DNA of 64,000 bases, taken from the NCBI GenBank assembly GCA_017302015.1, contig JAFLEE010000009.1, positions 33,361-97,360 on the forward strand, given 5' to 3'. The stretch comes from Spirochaetota bacterium. GTDB taxonomy: Bacteria; Spirochaetota; UBA12135; COTS27; JAFLEE01. Below, in pieces: positions 33,401 to 43,106 of this stretch. Both the position numbers and the translations under genes were made by a program. The notes beneath the pieces are model-generated. The model saw only the letters and a list, made by a program, of their open reading frames with translations. It was not told the DNA's origin and did not search any database. Position 1 is the stretch's first letter. The number at the start of each line of letters is the position of its first letter.

Positions 33401-35820
33401 CGGTTCAGGTAGACGAAACTTTCGGTGCCCCCGCCGTTGGCCACGATCTCGTTGCTGCCCGCGCTCCAGGGGTAGGTGTTGTTCATGGGCACCCAAACAT
33501 TGGTCGTGTCGAAGGAGTCGAAATAGTTCGTCTTCCCCTCGTGGATGCCGATGTTGAAATTCGTGGTGAGGGAGCCGACGGTGACGGTGCAGGGGTAGTC
33601 CCCCTTATTGCTCCCCGCGACATAGAGTCCGCCCACGATGGACCCGCCGTTGACCGTGTTCCAGGAGACGGCGGTCGATGCGGGCATCCAATTGGAGTGC
33701 TGGTCCAGGATCCGGGCATCCAGGCGCAATTTTTCCCCCGGATAGACCATGAGCGAGGCGGGGGAAAGTTTGATGGAGGTGGCCACCGGGACATAGGCGA
33801 GGAGGTTCGTGCTGGCGGTGGTGCCGTTTAAGTTGCTGAGCACCACGTTCTTGACTCCCGCGGAGGGGAGGGTCGGGATGCGGAAGGCGAGATCGGCCAC
33901 GTCGCTGTCGCCGCTTAAGGGCTCGAAGACTACCGATTCGGCCGCGAGGCCGTCGACATAGAGGGCCGCCCCGGGGTAGACGTTGGTGGCCCGGATGCGC
34001 AGGACGGCGGTCTGGAATTGGTAGTCGAGGTTGGTGTAGAAATTGCTCGTGGCGATGTTCGTACCGCTATTGGTCGTCATGATGGAGAGGATCTTCAGCG
34101 ACCGGTCGAAATTCACGGGCACGGGGGCGGAGGTGCAGACAATGCTGCCGCCTTGGAGGAGTTGGGCGACGATGGGTTGGGAGTCGCCGGCCACCATGGA
34201 GGATTTAAGGATCGTGATCACCCCCGCCGCCGCGCTGGTGGCCTTCACCACGCCGCCGATGAGCAGGCGCACCTGATCATAAGCGCCCGTGGCCGAAACC
34301 GTCACCGCGAGGTCGCTGTCGTTATAGGTGGCCCCCGCCGCGGGCGAAGTGATGGCGACGCTTCGGGCATTGTTGGTCGAAGTGACCGTGATGCGCTTCC
34401 AGCCGGGGGAGCGCACCGCGTTGTTCTCGTAGGCGACGGCGTAGAGGGTATGGGTGCCGTCGGGGACGAGGCTGCTATCCCAGGTGAAGCCCAGCGAGCC
34501 GCTATTGTTGGTGCAGACGGGGATCGGGGAATCGTCGAGGTAGAGTTCCACCCGGCCGACCCCGTCGGAGCCGGTGACGCTGGCGTTCACGGTGACTGTG
34601 ACGGCTCCGTTGACGATCGCGCCATCGAGGGGGGCGGCGAATGCCACCGCGGGGATCCGGGCGAAGGGTCGGCAGAGGGGGTCGCCCATGAAGGTGGTCG
34701 GGCCCCGTTCGTCGCGCCACGAGCCGAAATAGGCGGCCTCGAGGGAGGTGTAGCCCCTCATATACATCCAGCGGAAGCGCTCCGAATAATTGGTGTCGCT
34801 GGAGGCCTGCATGAAGCCGAGGTAGGGTTCGGTCACGGCGCCCGACATGGTCGCGAACCCCATGCGCAGGTAGAGCGGCATGGGAAATTGCTGCTGGGCC
34901 CGGGTTTCGAAGAAGTGATCGGGCAAAAGACCATACGATTCGTGGGCCTCGACATAGGAGCCGGGGAGGGCCATGTTCGTCGGGTGGTAATTGGAATAAT
35001 TGAAGTAATTATAGCCGGAATAGGTCCCGCCCCCGAGGAACACCAGGGTATTGGTGATATTGGCGGTCTTGAAATTATAGCTCCCGTTGGTCCACATGCT
35101 GTCGAGGCTCCGGGTGGCCGCCCACGTCTGGGCCAGGGGCCACGCGTCGCCGGAATTGAGCACGCTATAGGGGCCGATCTGGAGGATCCATTTGCCGTAG
35201 GGCGCCGCGGCCGAGTAGGCGCCGTCCCCGCGGATGGACTGGTCGATGCCGCGCTTCACTTCGTCGATGCGGTAGCCGTAGAGGTGGGTCGCCAGGCGGT
35301 AGCGCTTGTTCCCCGGGAAGAGGTTCGTGCACGAGAAGAAGCCGTTGGTGGCGGTGGCGAACGAGGGCCCGGAATACCAACTCTGGTTATGATTGGAGCA
35401 GCTCAGGTAGCTGGACAGGTAGGAGGCCACGGAATGGTCGACGGTGGCCGATGGATAGCGGACGCGCACCGGAATGCCGTAGGAGAGCACGATGTAGTCG
35501 ATGGTATTGGAGAGCCCGCGCCCGTCGATGGCCGTGAGGATCGGGACGAGGATGTCGTTGGAAAAATTGACGAACGAACCCGAGGCGTAGTAGTTGTTGA
35601 ACCGGTCCACATCGCGTACGCCGATATAGACGACGTTGGTCTCGGGGATGCCCCGCTGGGCCCGGTAATAATTGCCGATGGTCACCGATTCCTGGAAATT
35701 GGTGTCGATGACCAGGAGGACGCGGTGGGGCGCGGGGATGGAGAGCGCGGCGCAAGCGAGCAGGATGGATACGGCCAGACCGCGTCGGAGTCGGTCCCGG
35801 AAGATGCAAGCCATCGTCAT
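30466..35820 (-). CDS. TIGR03790-like secreted protein with FN3 repeats and C-terminal sorting-like domain
   Basis: About 1784 residues from ATG 35820 (ATG 35814 equally possible; the frame opens further up to 35886). Signal peptide in the first 30 residues (FRDRLRRGLAVSILLACAALS). Then a TIGR03790-like domain (RVLLVIDTN, YYRAQRGIPETNVVYI, DYIVLSYGIPVRV, TFMGDPLCRPFA), Ig-like domains (FAAPLDGAIVNGAVTVTV), a LamG-like region (about 800-950) and seven fibronectin-III domains. Six of these form two copies of a three-domain block. The end (NPWRGEGDGIAF..KIFTISGKLVADL..GSGRVVWSLGG..SPGPGIYLAIL) has the pattern of FlgD-like/T9SS-type C-terminal sorting domains. Probably exported to the cell surface with the PorV-like partner. 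Confidence 0.85.
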   Translation of the reverse strand: MTMACIFRDRLRRGLAVSILLACAALSIPAPHRVLLVIDTNFQESVTIGNYYRAQRGIPETNVVYIGVRDVDRFNNYYASGSFVNFSNDILVPILTAIDGRGLSNTIDYIVLSYGIPVRVRYPSATVDHSVASYLSSYLSCSNHNQSWYSGPSFATATNGFFSCTNLFPGNKRYRLATHLYGYRIDEVKRGIDQSIRGDGAYSAAAPYGKWILQIGPYSVLNSGDAWPLAQTWAATRSLDSMWTNGSYNFKTANITNTLVFLGGGTYSGYNYFNYSNYHPTNMALPGSYVEAHESYGLLPDHFFETRAQQQFPMPLYLRMGFATMSGAVTEPYLGFMQASSDTNYSERFRWMYMRGYTSLEAAYFGSWRDERGPTTFMGDPLCRPFARIPAVAFAAPLDGAIVNGAVTVTVNASVTGSDGVGRVELYLDDSPIPVCTNNSGSLGFTWDSSLVPDGTHTLYAVAYENNAVRSPGWKRITVTSTNNARSVAITSPAAGATYNDSDLAVTVSATGAYDQVRLLIGGVVKATSAAAGVITILKSSMVAGDSQPIVAQLLQGGSIVCTSAPVPVNFDRSLKILSIMTTNSGTNIATSNFYTNLDYQFQTAVLRIRATNVYPGAALYVDGLAAESVVFEPLSGDSDVADLAFRIPTLPSAGVKNVVLSNLNGTTASTNLLAYVPVATSIKLSPASLMVYPGEKLRLDARILDQHSNWMPASTAVSWNTVNGGSIVGGLYVAGSNKGDYPCTVTVGSLTTNFNIGIHEGKTNYFDSFDTTNVWVPMNNTYPWSAGSNEIVANGGGTESFVYLNRAGSHRGKFAGIVQFEGMLMNNNAAAFFGARVLGELWPSSAYPWRRGWGYGIGIFPGEARQHYQNINSTSGTYTSVTKAFATNVWYTVRMAYDEKSFAVGVYSNGTKVHETNQYFLNGPVYTNFIRLAGTYASRFRNFKIMDWNGADLAPVSPVALVASNATTNSIDLAWRDLSGDETGFNIWRSLSNSNYTLVSTTAAGATAYTDASLAPDTRYYFRVTATNASGESLFDGPVILRTKAATAPGAPTGLAAAVTTGTVTLTWTDGATNESGFRVERSTNGVTWSNVGTTGVNGNTFDVYSLPDGSSFFRVCATNSAGDSAYAGPLAVSHPTVAAPSAFAAVVSGTNRITLTWTDNATNELGFIIYRDWTEIATNGPNTTTFIDTGLSTNVTYWYYVQSYNDFDAKSSSFLNRKIIPVFPAVPTNLLPTDPTPTSVRLSWTDPASNAGGFRVQRSPDGVSWGAPSVVNGTNVFDDVGLTQGSLYYYRVQATNIFGDSAWSPSTNIRPDSHAVPLAPSGLAAALSLATVTLSWTDGATNESGFRVERSTNGLTWSNVAAVVSNSNAAAIASLPDGSSYFRVCATNAAGDSPWAGPILVSHLMVAAPTNFTATVAGTNRIALCWSDPATNEMGFIIYRNLSPIATNAPNLTNFTDTGLATNTPYAYYVRAYNLFDAKDSATLNPIIQPILPAVPTNFSAAEASPVSVRLGWGDGGSNTGGFRLHRTLDGSNWSSLALVAGTNIWVDDQAVIGSWAWYRVAATNQFGDSAWTAPVSNLLQRRLVLSEGGATPLPLENRLVFRYQWTGKNFAEPAGMAYQISTHRSGKWTQISNLDAFAVATNGKWTNAWTIPTGYDTARAVDVRLVATFAGGEISAPLILSNIDLSVFFQAASDLTRAAAVNNPWRGEGDGIAFVNLTGHTAVKIFTISGKLVADLKAPVDGSGRVVWSLGGARSPGPGIYLAILHDPAVPKKMLRVMVLP
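31075..32667 (-). repeat. Tandem duplication of a three-FN3-domain block (807-bp period)
   Basis: The coding region 31861-32667 and the next 31075-31860 encode the same order of three FN3 domains (SGFRVERSTNG, then GFIIYR with ATN, then GGFR with the DG(V/S)xW stretch). Matching landmarks are 807 bp (269 codons) apart, for example the stretch at 32564 and 31757. DNA identity is still readable, so the duplication is fairly recent. Confidence 0.8.
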
Positions 35821-36106
35821 CCGAAAGTCAGACGGGCTTCCTACTATGTTACGAACCATTATTTTTCGCCGCCGGACTCCGGTCACGACACCAAAGTTGT
35901 ATCACCCCATAAGTGTACGAAGGGAACAAAGGAGGGTCAATGCACCGATAGGCAATTCTTGTGTACGGTTAAGCAATTCCCGGGTTTGATATTTTCTCTC
36001 GGATGTTCGGATCTTTTCATCAATTTTCGCTGACAAACGGGGATTCCAACGTTCTCTGGCCATGCTGCTATCCTCGAAAGCACACATTCTTTTTGGGCCC
36101 GATCGA
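35821..36106. other. Divergent intergenic region between FN3 protein and PocR regulator
   Basis: No gene. It is more AT-rich than the flanks and must hold the promoter of the FN3 protein gene (no convincing -35/-10 pair picked out) and the direct repeat described separately. Confidence 0.5.
35952..35979. promoter_or_regulatory. Direct repeat GCAATTC x2, 21-bp period
   Basis: GCAATTC at 35952-35958 and 35973-35979, in the same orientation, exactly two helical turns apart. This is the spacing of AraC-family half-sites, and the next gene encodes an AraC-family protein. Confidence 0.45.
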
Positions 36107-36134
36107 TTGAACTGCCTGCGCTCTGTATCATAAT
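36107..36134 (+). promoter_or_regulatory. Promoter of PocR-domain regulator, -10 close to start
   Basis: TTGAAC (36107-36112), 16 nt, CATAAT (36129-36134); ATG 36144 begins 9 nt after the -10 and lacks a Shine-Dalgarno, so the transcript would be leaderless or nearly so. Confidence 0.55.
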
Positions 36135-36143
36135 TATTAGCAC

Positions 36144-37061
36144 ATGGGTTCAGTCGAATCTTTTGCGAGTACGTCCATGATGGCATACTCGCCCATGGAG
36201 AAAGCGGGCGCGGAGATCTCCGTCAACGAGAAGGAGATCCGCGAACTCCTGTCCATCATCGACACCCTCTTCGGCATCCAGGCGGGGTACTTCCACCTTT
36301 CCGAAACCAACAAGCGTTGGACGGTCATCCTCAACCGTACCCAACCCTACGGCCCCTATTGCCAACTCGTGCGCAAGCGCCATGCGGGGCGCTGCGAGTC
36401 GTCCAACGACGACTTTTTGGAAAAAGCCAAGGCTCTGGGGAAGCCCCTCTGGTACCAGTGCTATAACGGCCTCTTCGAACTCTATCTTCCGCTGCGCCTG
36501 GGCGCGCGCGACGCCGGCTTCCTCCACCTGGCCCAGGTGCGCTCGGAGAAGCCCTTCGTCACGGTCGCCCGGGAATGCGGCCTCCACGAGAACCCCGACC
36601 TCGAGGACCTCCGCAAGATCTACGAGGGCCTGCCGGTGGTGGAGGCGAAGAAACGCGAGATGATCGCGCGCCTCATCACGGTCTTCGCCGAGCAGATCGT
36701 CGCCAAGCGCCTCGTGGAATGGCGCGAGGCCGATCCGTCCAAACTCCTCGAGTATTACGTCGAGGAGCACCTCGACAAGGATCCGAGCATCGAGGGCGCG
36801 GCCCGCTACGTGGGCAAGAGCGCCTCCTGGGTGACCCATACGTTCAAGAAGAAGTACGCGCGCTCCTTCCGCGACCACCTCGGAGCGCGGCGCATCGAAC
36901 GGGCCCGCGCCCACTTGGCGGTGAAGTCCATCGCCGAAACGGCCACGCTGTGCGGCTTCAAGAACCGCTACCACTTCACCCGGGTCTTCACCCGATTGGC
37001 GGGGATGACCCCCATGCTGTTCCAACGCTCGTTGAGGAAAGGGGAGAAGGGAGGGAATTGA
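36144..37061 (+). CDS. AraC-family regulator with PocR sensing domain
   Basis: 305 residues. N-terminal PocR-like domain (about 28-180): FGIQAGYFHLSE, CQLVRKRHAGRCESSNDDFLEKA, WYQCYNGLFELYLPL, as in regulators sensing small ligands such as glycerol or propanediol derivatives, with conserved Cys residues. C-terminal AraC HTH (about 200-300): AARYVGKSASWVTHTFKKKY and TLCGFKNRYHFTRVFTRLAGMTPMLFQ. No direct target operon is obvious; the divergent FN3 protein and the convergent MFS gene are its neighbours. Confidence 0.88.
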   Translation: MGSVESFASTSMMAYSPMEKAGAEISVNEKEIRELLSIIDTLFGIQAGYFHLSETNKRWTVILNRTQPYGPYCQLVRKRHAGRCESSNDDFLEKAKALGKPLWYQCYNGLFELYLPLRLGARDAGFLHLAQVRSEKPFVTVARECGLHENPDLEDLRKIYEGLPVVEAKKREMIARLITVFAEQIVAKRLVEWREADPSKLLEYYVEEHLDKDPSIEGAARYVGKSASWVTHTFKKKYARSFRDHLGARRIERARAHLAVKSIAETATLCGFKNRYHFTRVFTRLAGMTPMLFQRSLRKGEKGGN

Positions 37062-37190
37062 TCCCGCGAGTTCCGCGGCCGACGGGAACACGCGGCTTCG
37101 CGCGCGGCGTCCGAGCCGACGCTCCGAAGGATTCGGGCCTCGTGATGGGGGGACGCCGGGGGGATCCGCGTCCCCGCGGCGGCGTTTCCG

Positions 37191-38327
37191 TTAGAGGCGC
37201 GGCAAGCGGTGGCGTTCGAAATGGGGGAGGCTGACGGCCGCGAACAGCGCCAGCGCGACGAGGCAGCACGCCGCGGAGACGAGGAAGGCCCCGGAGAGAC
37301 CGACGGCATCGGCGAGGGCGCCGGTGGCGAGCATCCCCGCGCCGATGCCGCCGTCGAAGGCGGTGAAGAAGGTGCTATTGGCCGCCCCGCGCCGGTCCCG
37401 AGGCACGAGGTCGTTGATCATGGCCTGGAAGAGCGGGTTGACGAGGCCCTGTCCGAGGCCGATGATGGCCGCGGTCAGGTAGAACGCTGCCGCCCCCTTC
37501 CAGAGCGACAGGAGCGCGAAGCCGCCGGCGAGGGTCAGCATGCTGAAGATCCCGAGGCCGACGGGGCCCCGGCGGTCGTAGAAGCGGCCGGAAAAGAGGC
37601 GCGCGGCCGCCAGGCCCGCCGCGAACACGAGGAAGAAGACGCCGGCGTGGGCGATGCGCCGCTCGGAGGCGTAGAGGGGCACGAAGGCGAGTAGCCCCCC
37701 GTAGGTGAAGGTGAGGAAGAAGAGCGACAGGGAAAGGGGGGCGACCCGCGGTTCGATGAAGGAGCCGAGGCCAAAGGGCTTCGCGTGCTCGCGGGGCGCC
37801 TCCTTCGGGAAGCGGACGAGGAGCAGCACGCCCAGGGCGAGGAAGCCCGCCACCGCCGCCGCCACGAAGACCCGGGTAAAATGCCCCTGGCCCAGGAGCG
37901 AGAGGGCCGCCAGGGGCCCGATGGCCATGGCGAACGTCATGGAGAGCCCGTAGATCCCGAGGCCCTCGCCGCGGCGGGCGGGGGGGATGAAATCCACCAC
38001 CAGCGACGCGCCGCACGTCGTGGTGCCGCCCCACGCCAGCCCCTGCAAGATCCGCAGCGCGAGCACCGAGGCGAGGCCGGGGGCGAAGGCGTAGGGCAGG
38101 CTGAAGGCGGCGAAGAGGAACAGGGTCGCCAGGTAGAGCGCGCGCTTGTGCCCCCGGTCGAGCAGGTGCCCGATGAGGGGCCTCGACAGGAGGGTGGCCA
38201 GGGTGAAGGCGCCCATGAGGAGGCCGATGCCGGTCTTGTCCGTCCCGAAATTCTCGTGGAGGTAGAGCGGGAGCACCGGAAGCGTGAAATAGAAGCCCGA
38301 GAACAGGAGCACGGCCGTGGCCCCCAT
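37191..38327 (-). CDS. MFS transporter (drug/sugar efflux type)
   Basis: 378 residues from ATG 38327, about 12 membrane helices, with MFS motif A-like HLLDRGHKRALY after helix 2 and RILQGLAWGGTTT in helix 4. The frame upstream reads PLWNRPFAL before the ATG, which matches the usual N-terminal tail of this family, so the real start may be CTG at 38369 or 38372 with GAGG 7-8 nt before it; that would place it 11-14 nt after the gyrB stop. Probably cotranscribed with gyrB. Substrate unknown. Confidence 0.88.
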   Translation of the reverse strand: MGATAVLLFSGFYFTLPVLPLYLHENFGTDKTGIGLLMGAFTLATLLSRPLIGHLLDRGHKRALYLATLFLFAAFSLPYAFAPGLASVLALRILQGLAWGGTTTCGASLVVDFIPPARRGEGLGIYGLSMTFAMAIGPLAALSLLGQGHFTRVFVAAAVAGFLALGVLLLVRFPKEAPREHAKPFGLGSFIEPRVAPLSLSLFFLTFTYGGLLAFVPLYASERRIAHAGVFFLVFAAGLAAARLFSGRFYDRRGPVGLGIFSMLTLAGGFALLSLWKGAAAFYLTAAIIGLGQGLVNPLFQAMINDLVPRDRRGAANSTFFTAFDGGIGAGMLATGALADAVGLSGAFLVSAACCLVALALFAAVSLPHFERHRLPRL

Positions 38328-38382
38328 GAGGGCGAACGGGCGGTTCCAAAGCGGCTGGCGCGGCGCCAGCAGGCGGGCGGCC

Positions 38383-41507
<3,125 letters not shown>

Positions 41508-41515
41508 GGGGAAAA

Positions 41516-41544
41516 ATTGTACTTTGTTCGCTCGATTCGATCAA
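41516..41544 (-). promoter_or_regulatory. Promoter of the gyrB operon, -10 close to start
   Basis: Minus strand TTGATC (41539-41544), 17 nt, TACAAT (41516-41521). Only 8 nt separate the -10 from ATG 41507, so the transcript is predicted to be leaderless. The xthA promoter is divergent. Confidence 0.7.
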
Positions 41545-41565
41545 ATTCGGTGGTGATGATATATA
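41537..41565 (+). promoter_or_regulatory. Weak candidate promoter of xthA
   Basis: TTCGAT (41537-41542), 17 nt, TATATA (41560-41565), overlapping the divergent gyrB-operon promoter. If used, transcription starts after the ATG codons at 41556 and 41565, supporting the TTG start at 41598. Confidence 0.3.
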
Positions 41566-41597
41566 TGAGGAAAGGCCTATTTGCCTCGGATACCCCA

Positions 41598-42377
41598 TTG
41601 AAACTCGCCAGCTGGAACGTCAACGGTTTGCGCGCCATTTTCGGAAAGAATTTGGTCGCTTATTTGGAAGAATTCGGGCCCGATATCCTGGCTTTACAGG
41701 AAATCAAGGTCCAGGAAGACCAATTACCCCCTGAATTCCACGAAAATCCCGTCCTCAAGGGCTACCACAAGTACTATTTCCCCGCGGAAAAGAAGGGATA
41801 CTCGGGGACCGCCTTTTTTACCCGCAAGGAACCCCTTGCCGTCCATAAGGGCATGGGCAACCCCGAATTCGACCGGGAAGGGCGCGTCCTGACCCTGGAA
41901 TTCGCCGATTTCTATATCGCTTCCATCTACTTCCCGAATTCCCAGCACGAACTCCTGCGCCTCGATTACAAACTGGCCTTCAATGAAGCCCTCCTGAAGT
42001 ACGCCCGCAAGCTCGACAAGGCGAAACCGGTCATCCTCACCGGCGACTTCAACGTGGCCCACGAAGAGATCGACCTGAAGAACCCCAAAGAGAACATGAT
42101 GAACCCCGGGTTCTATATCGACGAGCGCAAATGGTTCTCCAAGCTCGTCCATCCCGACACCGGCTTCTGCGACATCTTCCGCGAGCAGCACCCCGGCGAG
42201 GCCGACCGCTACACGTGGTGGAGCTACCGCCTGCGCGCCCGGGAACGGAACATCGGATGGAGGATCGACTATTTCGTGGTCTCCAACCGCCTCAAGGCCC
42301 GCCTCGGCGAGGCGACCCTGGAGGACGAAGTGCTGGGCAGCGACCATTGCCCCATCGGCCTGGTGCTCAAGGACTAA
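41598..42377 (+). CDS. xthA: Exonuclease III (AP endonuclease)
   Basis: 259 residues from TTG 41598, which gives the family-typical beginning KLASWNVNGLRAIF; ATG 41556 or 41565 would add 11-14 atypical residues. Conserved metal and catalytic motifs: WNVNGLRA (Asn), LALQEIK (Glu), PVILTGDFNVAHEEID (Asp, Asn), RIDYF and GSDHCPIGL (Asp-His). Removes abasic sites and 3' blocks in base excision repair. Followed after 6 nt by an RsmI-like methylase. Its 5' end is unusually AT-rich for the window. Confidence 0.93.
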   Translation: MKLASWNVNGLRAIFGKNLVAYLEEFGPDILALQEIKVQEDQLPPEFHENPVLKGYHKYYFPAEKKGYSGTAFFTRKEPLAVHKGMGNPEFDREGRVLTLEFADFYIASIYFPNSQHELLRLDYKLAFNEALLKYARKLDKAKPVILTGDFNVAHEEIDLKNPKENMMNPGFYIDERKWFSKLVHPDTGFCDIFREQHPGEADRYTWWSYRLRARERNIGWRIDYFVVSNRLKARLGEATLEDEVLGSDHCPIGLVLKD

Positions 42378-42383
42378 CGCCGC

Positions 42384-43103
42384 GTGCCTCCGTCCCCCGC
42401 GTCCCCGTTCCGCCTGAAGGAACTCTTCATCGTTTCGCTGCCCATCGGGAACCCGGGCGATCTCCCTCCCCGGGCCGTGGAGGCGCTGCGCGCCTGCGAC
42501 GCCGTGGTCGCCGAGACCGCGGTCGGGGCCAAGCGCGCCCTCGACCATTGCGGGGTGGCCTTCTCCGAGAAGGTCGTGCACGAACTCAATATCCATAACC
42601 GCGACCGCGACAGCCGCCAGTTGGCCGACCAGCTCCTCGAGGAGCACGCGCGCGTCGCCCTCATCTCCGAGGCGGGCTCGCCCATCCTCGCCGACCCCGG
42701 CTCCCGCTTGGCCGGGCACTTGGCCGAGTGCGGGGTGGCGCTGCGCTACGTCGCCGGGGCCTCCTCGATCATCGCGGCCCTCTCGGTGGCGGGGCTGCCC
42801 TGCGAGGAGTTCTATTTCGCCGGCTTCCTCCCGCGCGACGAGATGAAGGCCGTCGCGCGCCTGAAAGACATCGCCCGCTTCCGCGCCACCACGGTGATCC
42901 TCGAGGCGCCCCACCGCTTGCCCGGGTTCCTCGAGATCCTCCACAAGGGCTTGCCCCCCGCCACGCGCGTGGCCCTGGCCTTTAACCTCACCTGCGACGA
43001 TGAAGAAGTCTGGCGCGGCAGCGCGGGCGAGGCGCGCCGTGCCCTCGCCGACGAGAAGCGCAAGCGCCCCTTCGTGTGCGTAGCGGAAGCGCCGCGGGTC
43101 TAG
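42384..43103 (+). CDS. RsmI-like SAM methyltransferase (tetrapyrrole methylase fold)
   Basis: 239 residues from GTG 42384 with AAGGA about 10 nt upstream. RsmI-type motifs are present in order: LFIVSLPIGNPGD, VVAETAVGAKRALD, NIHNRDRDSRQLAD, LISEAGSPILADPGS, VAGASSIIAALSVAGLP, FAGFLPRDE and VILEAPHRL. RsmI methylates the 2'-OH of C1402 in 16S rRNA; this copy lacks the extra C-terminal region of E. coli RsmI and could be the short paralog seen in several phyla. Probably in one transcript with xthA; the stop is 4 nt from a convergent gene. Confidence 0.82.
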   Translation: MPPSPASPFRLKELFIVSLPIGNPGDLPPRAVEALRACDAVVAETAVGAKRALDHCGVAFSEKVVHELNIHNRDRDSRQLADQLLEEHARVALISEAGSPILADPGSRLAGHLAECGVALRYVAGASSIIAALSVAGLPCEEFYFAGFLPRDEMKAVARLKDIARFRATTVILEAPHRLPGFLEILHKGLPPATRVALAFNLTCDDEEVWRGSAGEARRALADEKRKRPFVCVAEAPRV

Positions 43104-43106
43104 GGC

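Noticed and set aside
31117-36033. Two long plus-strand frames (904 and 671 codons) opposite the FN3 protein
   Set aside because: Artefacts of GC-biased third positions in the FN3 gene; composition rich in Gly, Val, Asp and Arg without any fold signature.
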